64,000 nucleotides of DNA from Acuticoccus sediminis (lineage in GTDB: Bacteria > Pseudomonadota > Alphaproteobacteria > Rhizobiales > Amorphaceae): NCBI RefSeq assembly GCF_003258595.1, contig NZ_QHHQ01000002.1:310001-374000 (forward strand), given 5' to 3'. The position numbers and the translations under genes are program-made. Within the stretch, counting starts at the first letter, position 1. Each line of letters opens with the position of its first letter. The notes beneath the pieces are model-generated. The model did no database searches. It was not told the origin of the DNA and worked only from the letters and a program-made list of their open reading frames with translations. Of the stretch, positions 16,330 through 26,545 are shown piece by piece.

Positions 16330-17439
16330 ATGAAACTCAGAGCCGCATTGATGATCTCGGCGTCGCTTCTCGCGACCCCGGTTCTGGCCGAGGAGATGAC
16401 CATCGGTCTCTCCGCGCCGCTCTCCGGCGCCCAGGCCTACTTCGGCAACACCTGGCACAACGGCTTCAAGCTGTACGCCGACGCGCTCAACAAGGCCGGC
16501 GGCGTCAATGGCGTGACGATCAACTACAACCAGCAGGACGACAAGGCCGATCCCCGCGAAGGCACGCTCGTCGCCCAGCTGTTCTGCGACGACGACGACG
16601 TCGTCATCGGCCTCGTCAACTTCAACTCCGGCGTCGCGCAGTCCACGCTGCCGATCTACGACGACTGCGGCCTGCCGAACATGACCTTCGGCTCCAACCC
16701 GTCGCTGACCCAGCAGGGCTACGAGTACATGGTCCGCCCGGTCGCCAACGACCTCGCCGGCGCCCTCCTCCCGGCGCAGTACGCCCTCGAGACGCTCGGC
16801 GCCAAGACCGCCGTCATCGTCAACGACAAGCAGGTCTTCGGCCAGGGCATCTCCGAGATCTTCGGCAAGAACTTCAAGGACGGCGGCGGCGAGGTGCTCG
16901 ACACGCTCGCGGTGGCCCCGACCGACGTCGACTTCAGCGCCGTGCTCGGTCAGATCAAGCAGATGAACCCTGACGTCATCTACCTCGGCGCGGTGATGCC
17001 GCAGCTCGCGCTGTTCGCCCGCCAGATGCACGACCAGGGCGTCAAAGCCACGCTGATGGTCCCGGACGGCGGCTACACGCCCGAGTTCATCGAGCAGGCC
17101 GGCGCCGAGAACGTCGAGGGCGCGACGGTCGCCATCCAGGTCCCGCCGATGGACGCCTCCGACGCGATCAAGGACTTCGCCGCGAAGTACCAGGAGGCCT
17201 ACGGCGAGGAGCCCGGACCGTACTCGATCTACGGCTACGTCCAGGGCCAGATCCTCGAGGAGGTGCTGAAGACCACCGCCGACCTCTCCCGCGAGGCGAT
17301 GAACGAGGCGCTTCACAACGTGTCCGTCGACACCGTCATGGGCCACCTCGAGTTCGACGAGAACGGCGACCTCAAGGTGGCGCCGTCCTTCCTCTACAAG
17401 GTCGAAGACGGCGCCTTCGTCCTGATCGACCAGATGTAA
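16330..17439 (+). CDS. livK-like: branched-chain-type ABC transporter substrate-binding protein
   Basis: A 369-aa periplasmic binding protein of the HAAT/LivJ type I fold. Residues 1-20 are a Sec signal peptide ending PVLA before EEMTIGL. The mature start GLSAPLSGAQAYFGN and DALNKAGGVNGVTINY, plus FNSGVAQSTLPIYDD, are typical of the family. It delivers an amino acid, amide or aromatic acid to the LivHMGF genes that follow in order. A strong hairpin begins 12 nt after the stop, which may keep this transcript in excess over the permease genes. Ligand identity is not readable. Confidence 0.92.
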   Translation: MKLRAALMISASLLATPVLAEEMTIGLSAPLSGAQAYFGNTWHNGFKLYADALNKAGGVNGVTINYNQQDDKADPREGTLVAQLFCDDDDVVIGLVNFNSGVAQSTLPIYDDCGLPNMTFGSNPSLTQQGYEYMVRPVANDLAGALLPAQYALETLGAKTAVIVNDKQVFGQGISEIFGKNFKDGGGEVLDTLAVAPTDVDFSAVLGQIKQMNPDVIYLGAVMPQLALFARQMHDQGVKATLMVPDGGYTPEFIEQAGAENVEGATVAIQVPPMDASDAIKDFAAKYQEAYGEEPGPYSIYGYVQGQILEEVLKTTADLSREAMNEALHNVSVDTVMGHLEFDENGDLKVAPSFLYKVEDGAFVLIDQM

Positions 17440-17450
17440 GGTCCGAGTCC

Positions 17451-17483
17451 GCGGCCGCGCGCGCCCTCGGGAGCGGCGGCCGC
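17451..17483 (+). terminator. hairpin after the binding-protein gene (attenuator or stabiliser)
   Basis: GCGGCCGC at 17451-17458 pairs with its copy at 17476-17483, with additional CGC/GCG pairs inside the loop. A second stem, CGGCGG/CCGCCG, lies at 17494-17510. There is no T-run. Lying between livK and livH, it fits an intra-operon attenuator or 3'-end stabiliser. Confidence 0.45.
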
Positions 17484-17579
17484 CCTGTCCTGTCGGCGGA
17501 CGGCCCGCCGCGTGGCCGGCAGCGCACGCCCGTCGACCGGCGTGCGCCACGCCCCGCATCGCAAGGATGACAGCCCCCC

Positions 17580-18530
17580 ATGGTGGGTCACTTCGTACAG
17601 CAGACCGTGAACGCGCTGACCATCGGCTCGATCTACGCGCTCATCGCGCTCGGATACACGATGGTCTACGGCGTCCTGAAGATGATCAACTTCGCCCACG
17701 GCGAGATGTTCATGCTCGGCGCCTACGCCGCCTTCCTCGCGCTCAGCCTGATGGTGGGCGACGTCGGCAGCGCCGGCGCGCTGGCCCTGACGGTCGCCTT
17801 CTTCGCCGCGGTGCTCGCCACCGGCTTCGTCGGCGTCGGCATCGAGCGGCTCGCCTACAAGCCGCTGCGCAGCTCAACCCGCATCGCGCCGATGCTGTCC
17901 TCGCTGGGCGTCTCGCTGGCGCTGGTCGCGGCGATCCAGATCCTCGCCGGCCCGCAGCCGCGGGCGTTCCCGAGCTTCTTTCCCAACGAGCGCTTCGAGT
18001 TCTTCGGCGGCTCGCTGACGACCATCCAGATCGGCATCCTGATCGCGTCCTTCATCCTGATGGGCGGGCTGCAGATCCTCGTCACCAAGACGCGCATCGG
18101 CATCGTCGTGCGGGCGGTCTCCGAGAGCCGCGCCACCGCGCAGCTCCTCGGCATCAACGTGAACCGGTCGATCTCGATGGTGTTCTTCGTCGGGCCCCTG
18201 CTGGGCGCCGCGGGCGGCATCCTCTACGCCAGCTACTACGGCGTGATGACCCCCACGATGGGTGCGGTCGTCGGCCTCAAGGCCTTCACCGCGGCGATCC
18301 TCGGCGGCATCGGCTCGATCCCCGGCGCGATGCTCGGCGCCTTCATCCTCGCCGCGGTCGAGGTCGCCGGGACGGCGCTGCTGCCGATCGTGTCGTTCGG
18401 CACCCTCGGCACCGAGTACCGCGACGTGCTCGCCTTCGCGATCCTCATCCTCGTGCTTCTGTTCCGCCCCGCCGGCATCCTCGGCGAGCCCGTGTCGGAA
18501 GAGAGCATGGTCTACAAGAGGGAATTCTGA
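17580..18530 (+). CDS. livH-like: branched-chain-type ABC transporter permease LivH
   Basis: A 316-aa hydrophobic inner-membrane permease of the LivH family with about eight membrane segments. IGSIYALIALGYTMVYGVLK and MINFAHGEMFMLGAYAAF near the N-terminus are the family hallmark, and the C-terminal coupling region LKAFTAAILGGIGSIPGA is intact. It forms the translocation pore with LivM. Its stop shares one base with the LivM start. It lies 140 nt after the binding-protein gene, a gap filled by two hairpins. Confidence 0.93.
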   Translation: MVGHFVQQTVNALTIGSIYALIALGYTMVYGVLKMINFAHGEMFMLGAYAAFLALSLMVGDVGSAGALALTVAFFAAVLATGFVGVGIERLAYKPLRSSTRIAPMLSSLGVSLALVAAIQILAGPQPRAFPSFFPNERFEFFGGSLTTIQIGILIASFILMGGLQILVTKTRIGIVVRAVSESRATAQLLGINVNRSISMVFFVGPLLGAAGGILYASYYGVMTPTMGAVVGLKAFTAAILGGIGSIPGAMLGAFILAAVEVAGTALLPIVSFGTLGTEYRDVLAFAILILVLLFRPAGILGEPVSEESMVYKREF

Positions 18531-19539
18531 TGTCGGCCCAGACCCTCGCAGATTCCCGGGAGGCGGAGGCGACCGGCTCGCGCCTCGGCCGGCGCCTCGC
18601 CGCCTTCCTCCTCCTCGCGGCGATCGTGGCGCTGATCGCCGTCACGCCGTTCCTGCCGAACTACTACATCCGCGTCGTCAACAGCCTGCTGATCTACGTG
18701 CTGCTCGGCATCGGCCTCAACATCGTGATCGGCTACGCCGGCCTCCTCGACCTCGGCTTCGTCGCCTTCTACGCCGTTGGCGCCTACACCTACGGCCTTC
18801 TCGCCAGCCCGCAGCTCGGCCTGCACCTGCCGATCCTGGTGATCCTGCCGATCGCCGCCGCCATCGGCGCGATCACCGGCATCCTCCTCGGCATGCCGGT
18901 GCTGCGGCTGAGGGGCGACTACCTCGCCATCGTCACGCTCGGCTTCGGCGAGATCATCCGCATCCTCCTCAACAACCTCGACGACCTCACCGGCGGTCCG
19001 CGCGGGATCTTCGGCATCGACAAGGCGTCGATCCTCGGCGTGTCGATCGCGCGGCCGGGCGAGATCTTCTGGCTGCTGGTCGTCACGGTCTTCATCGTCG
19101 GCACGCTGGTCTGGCGCCTCGAGCGGTCCATCCTCGGCAAGGCGTGGGCGGCGATCCGCGAGGACCAGGACGCGGCCAAGGGCGTCGGCATCAACACCAC
19201 GAACGTAAAGCTCGCCGCCTTCGCCATCTCGGCGACCATCGGCTCCATCGCCGGCGTGATCTTCGCCGCCTCCCAGCGCTTCGTCTCGCCGGAGAGCTTC
19301 ACGCTTCAGGAGTCGGTCCTGATCGTCCTCATGATCGTCATCGGCGGGATGGGCAACATCCTTGGCGTGTTCGTGGGCGCCTCGATCCTCATCCTTCTGC
19401 CGGAGGTGCTGCGCGAGTTCGCCGAGTGGCGCATCCTCTTCCTGGGCCTCCTCATGGTGACGCTCATCATCATCCGGCCCGCGGGGATCGTGCCCCGCAC
19501 CCTCGGCCCGGTGCGGCTCGTCAAGGTGCTGTTCGGCAA

Positions 19540-19543
<4 letters not shown>
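18530..19543 (+). CDS. livM-like: branched-chain-type ABC transporter permease LivM
   Basis: A 337-aa inner-membrane permease. After a polar N-terminal stretch of about 25 residues, the LivM signature LLGIGLNIVIGYAGLLDLG and FVAFYAVGAYTYGLL follows, and the cytoplasmic coupling loop EDQDAAKGVGINTTNVKL is present. The start ATG 18530 uses the last A of the LivH stop (TGATG), so the two permeases are translationally coupled. The next gene begins 4 nt before its end. It pairs with LivH as the membrane core of this uptake system. Confidence 0.93.
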
Positions 19544-20373
<830 letters not shown>

Positions 20374-21026
20374 CATCAACCTCGAGGCCGACCGACAGGA
20401 GATCGTCGTCGTGCTCGGCCCCAACGGGGCGGGCAAGACGACGCTGCTCAACTCGATCTCGGGCGTCGCGCGGGCGACGATGGGCACCATCACCTTCGAG
20501 GGCAGGGACATCACCAACGCGCGGCCGGAGACGGTGGTGCGCGCCGGCCTCGCCCACTGCCCGGAAGGCCGGCAGATCTTCCAGCGCCTGACGATCGAGG
20601 AGAACCTCGTCGCCGCGCACATCGGCCGCTCGAACCGCTCCTTCGAGGACCTGCGAGCGGAGGTGTTCGACCACTTCCCGGTGCTGAAGGAGAAGCGCAA
20701 CGGCATGGCGAGCCGCATCTCCGGCGGGCAGCAGCAGATGCTGGCGGTCGGCCGCGCGCTGATGGCCGAGCCGAAGCTCCTGATGCTGGACGAGCCGTCG
20801 CTCGGCCTCGCCCCGCTGATCGCGCACCAGATCTTCCGCATCATCCTCGACCTGTCCAGGGAAGGGATGTCGATCCTCCTCGTGGAGCAGAACGTGCAGC
20901 TCGCGCTCGAGTGCGGGGACTACGCCTATCTTCTCAACACCGGCCGCGTCCGCCTGCACGGCGACGCCCAGCATATGGCCGAGCACAGCGCGCTCGGCGA
21001 CGCCTATCTCGGAGGGGCGACGGACG

Positions 21027-22328
21027 ATGTTCTCCACGTTTGACGTCGATTGGAAGACGCCTCACCTGTGGCGCAAGACAGGGCCGGCGCGCACCGCGGC
21101 CGCGCCGCTGACGGGCGAGGCGGAGGTCGACGTCCTCGTCGTCGGCGGCGGCCTCACCGGGATGGGCGCGGCGCTGGCGGCGGCTGACGCGGGTCTCGAG
21201 GCGATGCTGCTGGAGGGCAACGAGATCGGCTCGGCGGCGTCCGGCCGCAACAACGGCCTCGTCATCTCGCACCACTCCAAGGCGTCGCCGTCGGAGATCG
21301 AGGCCACGTTCGGGCCCGTGATCGGCCAGCGCTACAACGCGATGATCGCGGCCTCGGCGGGGCACGTCTTCGACACGATGCGCCGCTTCGGCATCGACGC
21401 GCACCAGGTGGAGAACGGCTGGATCCAGCCGTGCCACTCGGCGACCGCGGCCGCGCGCGGCCGCAAGGTCTACGAGGAGTGGAAGGCGCTCGGCCACGCC
21501 GTCGAGTGGCTGGACCGCGAGACCGTCACCGGGATCGTCGGCGCCAGGTACACGGCCGGCTGGCGCGTCGAGGGGAGCGGCCACATCAACCCGTTCGCGC
21601 TGACGGTGGGCCTCGCCGCGGCGCTCGAAGGGCTCGGCGTCACGATCGCCGAGAACAGCCGCGCGACGCGCATCGTGCGCGAGGGAGCCGGCTGGCGGAT
21701 CTTCACCGCCGGCGGCTCGGTCAATGCGCGGCAGGTGATCCTCGCGACGAACGCGCTGACGGGGGACATCTGGCCGGAGCTCGGCCGGGCGATGATCCCG
21801 TTCAAGGTGTTCCAGGCCTCGACGCGACCGGTGCCGGAGGCGCTCCGCCAGTCGATCCTCGTCGGCAACCCGGCCGTCTCGGACACGCGGCGCGACATCC
21901 GCGCCTACCACTACGACCGCGACTTCCGCATCGTCACCGGCGGCACGCACAGCTTCTGGCACAACGCCGAGCGGCGGGGGCTCGCGAAGATCGCCCGGGC
22001 GGTGGCCGACTCCTTTCCGCAGCTTGGCGCGGACCCTGAGATCGAGAACTACTGGGAGGGCACCTTCGCGGTGGTGCCGGATCGCAAGCCGCGGCTCTTC
22101 CGTCTGGGGGACGGCCTCATCTTCGGCGGCATCTACTCCGGCCGGGGCGTCGCGGCTTCGATGTCGCTGGGCCGGGAGATGGGCCGGCTGGCGGCCGGCC
22201 AGAAGGGCGACGCGGACATGCCGCTTCCGGTGACGGCGATCCGCACGGTCCCCTCGCACTGGATGGCGACGACGATCGCCAACCACATCCACCCCTGGCA
22301 CCGCCTGAGGGACCGCACGGACAAGTAG
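21027..22328 (+). CDS. FAD-dependent oxidoreductase (DAO family)
   Basis: A 433-aa flavoprotein of the glycine/D-amino-acid oxidase (DadA/PuuB-like) family. The dinucleotide-binding motif VLVVGGGLTGMGAALAAADA lies at about residues 36-55, followed by the GSAASGRNNG segment. C-terminal IENYWEGTFAVVPDRKPRLF and IFGGIYSGRGVAASMSLGR are typical substrate/FAD closing elements. It probably oxidises a secondary or primary amine or amino acid imported by the upstream Liv system: ATG 21027 lies inside the end of livF and is preceded by GGAGGGG (21011-21017). There is no signal peptide, so it is cytoplasmic. Confidence 0.88.
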   Translation: MFSTFDVDWKTPHLWRKTGPARTAAAPLTGEAEVDVLVVGGGLTGMGAALAAADAGLEAMLLEGNEIGSAASGRNNGLVISHHSKASPSEIEATFGPVIGQRYNAMIAASAGHVFDTMRRFGIDAHQVENGWIQPCHSATAAARGRKVYEEWKALGHAVEWLDRETVTGIVGARYTAGWRVEGSGHINPFALTVGLAAALEGLGVTIAENSRATRIVREGAGWRIFTAGGSVNARQVILATNALTGDIWPELGRAMIPFKVFQASTRPVPEALRQSILVGNPAVSDTRRDIRAYHYDRDFRIVTGGTHSFWHNAERRGLAKIARAVADSFPQLGADPEIENYWEGTFAVVPDRKPRLFRLGDGLIFGGIYSGRGVAASMSLGREMGRLAAGQKGDADMPLPVTAIRTVPSHWMATTIANHIHPWHRLRDRTDK

Positions 22329-22484
22329 GCGGATGGCGCAGCGCCCCACTGCCAAACACCCGCTGGCGCCGCACCACCGCTTCATGGCGCGGCGTCCCCG
22401 TCCCCACGGAAAGGCGGCCCCCGAGCCTGTTCCCTGGTGAAGCCCGAGCCCCGCGGCGCCGCCAACAGGCCCCGCGGCTCCCAT

Positions 22485-24143
22485 TCAGCCGCGGTTGTCG
22501 GTGAGCATCGTCTCGGCCGCGATGTAGCCCCAGGTCATGTTCGGGCCGATGGTGGTTCCGGCGCCGACGGCGCGGGTGCCGAAGGGGTTGGCCATGGCGA
22601 GGCCCGCCGCGTAGAGGCCGGCGATGATGCTGCCGTCCTCGCGCAGGACCTGCGCCCTGGCGTTGGTGCGGGCGCCGCCCTTCGTGCCGATGGTCGAGAG
22701 GTTCATGCTCATCGCCAGGAACGGCCCCTTCTCGATCGTGCCGAGCCCCTTCGCCGCGGCCGCCTCGAGGCCCGTGAGGGTCCCCCCGGCCGCGTGGTTC
22801 TTGTAGGCTTCCCAGGCGGACTCGCCGCGGCCGAACTCGGTATCCCGGCCCGCCTCGCGCAGCATGGCGTTGAACCGCGCGACGGTCGCCTCGAGGGCGT
22901 CGGCGGGGAGACCGATCTGCGCGGCCAGCGCGTCCAGTGTCGGGGCCTTCTTCACCCATCCCTTCTCGTAGCTCTGGTACCAGCGGAAGGGGAGCGAAGT
23001 GCCGAGGAAGCGATGGTCGGCGATCAGCCAGGCCGGGAGGTGCATCGGCATCCCGGTGTCGGGGTCGTGGGCGTTGAGGTGCTCGCCGATATTGTAGTCG
23101 CTCTCGGAGACGAAGCGGGCGCCATGGCGGTTGACGATGATCGAGTGCGGCTCGGCCTGGAAGGTCATCGGCATCCCGTGCGGGCGTCCCTCGTAGCGGG
23201 TCGGCAGGCAGGGGTAGATGTTGGCCTGGTCCATGCGGTCGAGCTTCGCGCCGATCGCCGCGGCCATCCGCTGGCCGTCGCCGGTGTTGGTGCGGGGGGT
23301 GCCGATCCGGTCCTTAGGGCCTGGGAAGTGCTCGCCGTAGAGGCCCTCGTTCCACTCGAACCCGCCCGACGCGATCACCACGCCGCGCCCGGCCGCGATG
23401 GTGGAGCGCACGCCGTCCACCTCGACCTCGACACCGGTCACCTCGCCGGTGTCGCCGGTCACGAGCGCCGTCACGGGGGTGGCGCGGCGGATGGTGACGC
23501 CGGCGTCGAGGCAACCGCGGATGAGGCCGGTCATCAAGGCCGTCCCCTGCCCGCCGCTGTTGCCGAGGACGCGGCGGAGAAGCTTCGGCCACAGGGCGAG
23601 GCCGGCCCTGATCGGGTGGTGGTAGACGTCGTGGCCGACGATCTCCTGGTAGGTGAACTGGTGCGGCAGGGTGGAGCGGCGCAGGTGCCGGCCGAGCGGA
23701 CCGAGGAGGTTGCGCGACAGCGGCATCGGCGAGACCATGCGGCCGACGGTCTTGCCGCCGGGGACCTCAACCATCGGGTCGGGCTCGTCGATGATCCTGA
23801 GGTCGAGGGGGGTGTTCTCCTCGAGGAAGGCGAGCATCTTCGGGCCGTTCTCGACGAAGGCCTGCCAGAGCCCGTCCTCGGTCTCGGCCCAGCCGAGGGG
23901 CGAGGCGCCGCGGATGTACTCGAGCGCCTCCTCGCGGCTGTCGGCGATGCCGTCGCGCCGGGCGACGTGGTTGGCGGGGATCCAGATGCCGGAGCCGGAC
24001 ATCGCCGAGGTCCCGCCGACCTTTTCCGACTTCTCCAGGATGACGACGCGGAGCCCGCCTTTCGCGGCCCGGAGCGCGGCGGAGCAGGCCGCCGAGCCCG
24101 AGCCGATCACCACCACGTCGAAGCTGTCTCCCGATGCCGTCAT
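22485..24143 (-). CDS. FAD-binding fumarate reductase / 3-ketosteroid dehydrogenase-like flavoprotein
   Basis: A 552-aa flavoprotein of the FAD_binding_2 (succinate dehydrogenase/fumarate reductase flavoprotein) superfamily. The N-terminus has DVVVIGSGSAACSAALRAA and EKSEKVGGTSAMSGSGIW; the C-terminus has AAGLAMANPFGTRAVGAG and TIGPNMTWGYIAAE, closest in pattern to 3-oxosteroid 1-dehydrogenase-like enzymes. It likely catalyses an alpha,beta-desaturation or enoate reduction. I chose ATG 24143, preceded on this strand by GGAGAGG; a longer frame to 24191 lacks support. It is divergent from the cupin gene, sharing a 103-nt control region with the TGTATGCAC motif. Confidence 0.85.
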   Translation of the reverse strand: MTASGDSFDVVVIGSGSAACSAALRAAKGGLRVVILEKSEKVGGTSAMSGSGIWIPANHVARRDGIADSREEALEYIRGASPLGWAETEDGLWQAFVENGPKMLAFLEENTPLDLRIIDEPDPMVEVPGGKTVGRMVSPMPLSRNLLGPLGRHLRRSTLPHQFTYQEIVGHDVYHHPIRAGLALWPKLLRRVLGNSGGQGTALMTGLIRGCLDAGVTIRRATPVTALVTGDTGEVTGVEVEVDGVRSTIAAGRGVVIASGGFEWNEGLYGEHFPGPKDRIGTPRTNTGDGQRMAAAIGAKLDRMDQANIYPCLPTRYEGRPHGMPMTFQAEPHSIIVNRHGARFVSESDYNIGEHLNAHDPDTGMPMHLPAWLIADHRFLGTSLPFRWYQSYEKGWVKKAPTLDALAAQIGLPADALEATVARFNAMLREAGRDTEFGRGESAWEAYKNHAAGGTLTGLEAAAAKGLGTIEKGPFLAMSMNLSTIGTKGGARTNARAQVLREDGSIIAGLYAAGLAMANPFGTRAVGAGTTIGPNMTWGYIAAETMLTDNRG

Positions 24144-24207
24144 GCCGCGCGCCTCTCCGATTGCTGCGGCAGACTGTTGACCAACGCACAAATTCTGTCC
24201 ACCATTC

Positions 24208-24216
24208 TGTATGCAC
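24208..24216. promoter_or_regulatory. TGTATGCAC motif, candidate regulator site 3
   Basis: The third exact copy lies in the 103-nt divergent region between the flavoprotein (starts 24143, minus) and cupin (starts 24247, plus) genes. The region is notably AT-rich (TGTATGCACTTTTATTGACC), so promoters for both genes probably overlap it. Binding by the GntR regulator at 15404 is an inference. Confidence 0.45.
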
Positions 24217-24246
24217 TTTTATTGACCATCCTCCGCGGAGTTTTCG

Positions 24247-24774
24247 ATGGACACCCAGCGCGCCCCGGCCGAGATCGGCGTATACGTTTCCGGCCCGAAG
24301 GAGCGGGAGAGCTACTGGCAGCCGGTTCCCGCCAACGGGTTTATCGACGTCGTTCTCGCCCCGCACATCGTCGGCATGGAGAACCCGTTCGGGATGGGCA
24401 CGCAGAACGTGGCCCCCGGCGGCTACGTGCGCGAGCACACCCACGAGGAGAACGAGGAGGCGATCTTCGTGCTGGAGGGCACCGGACGCGCGGTGATCGA
24501 CGGCACCTCGTACCCGATGGAGCCCGGGACGACGGTGTTCCTGCCGAAGCGCGTCCGGCACATGTTCATCAACGAGGGGCCGACGGACCTTCGCTGGGTC
24601 TGGCTGATCGTGCCGAACGGGCTGGAGGACTTCTTCCGCCTCATCGGCAAGCAGCGGTCGCCCGGCGACAAGGTGCCGACCAATTTCCCCCGTCCCGAGA
24701 ACGTGCTCGAAATCGAGCGCGCGACGGTGTTTGGTGCGCAGCCACAGGACCAGCGCGACCCGAACGCGCTCTGA
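24247..24774 (+). CDS. cupin-domain protein
   Basis: A 175-aa single-domain cupin. Likely metal ligands are H64, H66 and E70 in REHTHEENEEAIF and H105 in KRVRHMFINEG, which gives the classical 2His-Glu plus His set. Cupins include dioxygenases, isomerases and binding proteins; the sequence alone does not choose. It is followed 13 nt later by the cobalamin-binding protein gene, so the two are probably cotranscribed and functionally linked. The length and intact ligands suggest an active metalloenzyme rather than a degenerate sensor. Confidence 0.85.
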   Translation: MDTQRAPAEIGVYVSGPKERESYWQPVPANGFIDVVLAPHIVGMENPFGMGTQNVAPGGYVREHTHEENEEAIFVLEGTGRAVIDGTSYPMEPGTTVFLPKRVRHMFINEGPTDLRWVWLIVPNGLEDFFRLIGKQRSPGDKVPTNFPRPENVLEIERATVFGAQPQDQRDPNAL

Positions 24775-24787
24775 GAGAGGCACCGCC

Positions 24788-26545
24788 ATGGCCCCGCCCC
24801 CCGCACCGCTCGTCGATCCGCGGCTGCGCCCCGGCCGCGAGCTCGTCGCCGACGGGCGGGCGATGGCGGGGGACTGGCGGCTGGGCCGCTGCCTCTTCCT
24901 GACGGCGCAGGGCGTCCCGTCGGAGGCGGCCTACAAGCGCCGCTCCGCCGCCGAGGGGCGGATCATGCGCCATGCGCACATAGGCTTCCGCAGCGTCGGC
25001 CGGACGGTCGACGCGATGGCCGAGCTGACCGACGCGATGGCGCGGCGCGGCGAGCGGATCGACCGTTTCGGCGTCACGCTCGACTGGACGATGGGCTATC
25101 CCGTCGACCGCCGTGCGGGGGCGGTGCGCGGAACCGGCATCGTGCTGACGGAGCCGGACGACTTCGCGCGCATCACCAACGCCAGCCCGTCGGCCTGCCA
25201 CTTCGGCGACTTCATGCTCGGCCTCCCGGGTGCGCTGGAGAACACGCGGGCGGCCATCGCCGCCGGGGCGACGGCGATCGGCAATCTCGGCCAGTACTTC
25301 ACCTTCCGCCTGCCGCACTGGGACGACGACGTGGCGACGACCGAGGCGACGGTCACCGCGATCGGCCTGATCGCCGCGCAGGAGGCGGACATCCTCGTCC
25401 ACTCCAACCTCGACGACGGTTTCGCCGGGCTCTTCGTGGACATGGCCTCCGCGGTGGGCATGGTCATCATCGAGAAGCACATCGTCGAGGACCTGATCGG
25501 CGCCAATGCCTCGTTCTGCTTCGGCCACCACTTCTCGCACCCGCTGAGCCGGGCCGCGTTCCAGACCGCCGTCGCGCGGCTCACCGACACGCCCGGCACG
25601 ATGATCTTCGGCAACACCGTCGCCTACCGGTCCGACGCTGCGGCCAACTATGCGAGCCTCGCAAGCTACCTGCTGGCCGACATCCTCGCCCTGATGCGCC
25701 ACCCGAGCGGCCACGCGATCAACCCGGTCCCGGTCACCGAGAACGAGCGCATTCCGGACGTCGACGAGATCCGCGACGCCCAGCTCTTCGCCGCGCGGCT
25801 ATGCGAGCATGCCTCCGTGCACGCCGCGACGACGGACGTCGAGGCCATCGAGGCGCTCGCCAACACGCTTGTCGCCGGCGGGCAGGCGTTCGCCATGCGG
25901 GCGCTGCAGGGGCTTGCCGAGCGGGGCGTCGACATCGCCGACCCGGCCGCGCTGATGCTGGCGATCCGCCGCATGGGGCCGAAGCGGATGGAGGCGCTGT
26001 TCGGCGCCGGCGCGCAGGCTGCCGCGCGCGGCAGCCCGCTCGTCCCGGCCGACTGGGCCGAGGAGCTGAACCACATGGCCGACGACTGGGCCGGCGCCCA
26101 CCGCGCGCAGCTCGCCGCCGGCGGGGGCCGCGCGCCGAAGGTCATCGTCGGGACGACGGACGTTCACGAGCATGGCGCCTACCTGGTGCGGCGCGCGCTG
26201 GAGGGCGCCGGGGTCGAGGTGGTGGACGGCGGCGTCGCGGTCGACGCCGACGTGCTGGTCGCGCGGGCGCGCGAGAGCGGCGCCGACGTGATCGCGATCA
26301 GCACCTACAACGGGATCGGCCTCGCCTACGCGCGCGAGGTCATCGGCCTCGTCGCCGCGAGCGGAATGACGTCTCCGGTGGTGATCGGCGGCAAGCTCAA
26401 CGGGATCCCGGACGAGTCGAACTCCGGCCTCCCCCTCGACCTCACCGAGGAGATCCGGGCGACCGGCGCGATCCCCTGCGCCGACCTCGACGACATGCTC
26501 CCCGTGCTGCTGGAGCGCACTCCCCAGGGCGCCAGCGCCGACTGA
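24788..26545 (+). CDS. cobalamin-binding protein with N-terminal barrel (mutase-like)
   Basis: A 585-aa protein. The C-terminal ~135 residues form a B12-binding Rossmann domain with the base-off signature D-x-H-x-x-G (TTDVHEHGAYLV), SGADVIAISTYNG and SPVVIGGKLNG, as in glutamate mutase MutS. Residues about 30-440 look like a TIM barrel similar in role to the glutamate mutase E chain: GVTLDWTMGYPVDRR, ACHFGDFMLGLPGALEN, SFCFGHHFSHPLSR. This suggests a one-chain adenosylcobalamin-dependent carbon-skeleton mutase, but the substrate is unknown and the barrel assignment is inference. ATG 24788 has GAGAGAGG upstream. The upstream cupin is a likely partner. Confidence 0.75.
   Translation: MAPPPAPLVDPRLRPGRELVADGRAMAGDWRLGRCLFLTAQGVPSEAAYKRRSAAEGRIMRHAHIGFRSVGRTVDAMAELTDAMARRGERIDRFGVTLDWTMGYPVDRRAGAVRGTGIVLTEPDDFARITNASPSACHFGDFMLGLPGALENTRAAIAAGATAIGNLGQYFTFRLPHWDDDVATTEATVTAIGLIAAQEADILVHSNLDDGFAGLFVDMASAVGMVIIEKHIVEDLIGANASFCFGHHFSHPLSRAAFQTAVARLTDTPGTMIFGNTVAYRSDAAANYASLASYLLADILALMRHPSGHAINPVPVTENERIPDVDEIRDAQLFAARLCEHASVHAATTDVEAIEALANTLVAGGQAFAMRALQGLAERGVDIADPAALMLAIRRMGPKRMEALFGAGAQAAARGSPLVPADWAEELNHMADDWAGAHRAQLAAGGGRAPKVIVGTTDVHEHGAYLVRRALEGAGVEVVDGGVAVDADVLVARARESGADVIAISTYNGIGLAYAREVIGLVAASGMTSPVVIGGKLNGIPDESNSGLPLDLTEEIRATGAIPCADLDDMLPVLLERTPQGASAD

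Noticed and set aside
22437-24902. 821-codon plus-strand open frame
   Set aside because: Antisense to the FAD-binding flavoprotein, whose motifs are clear on the minus strand; composition is that of a shadow frame.
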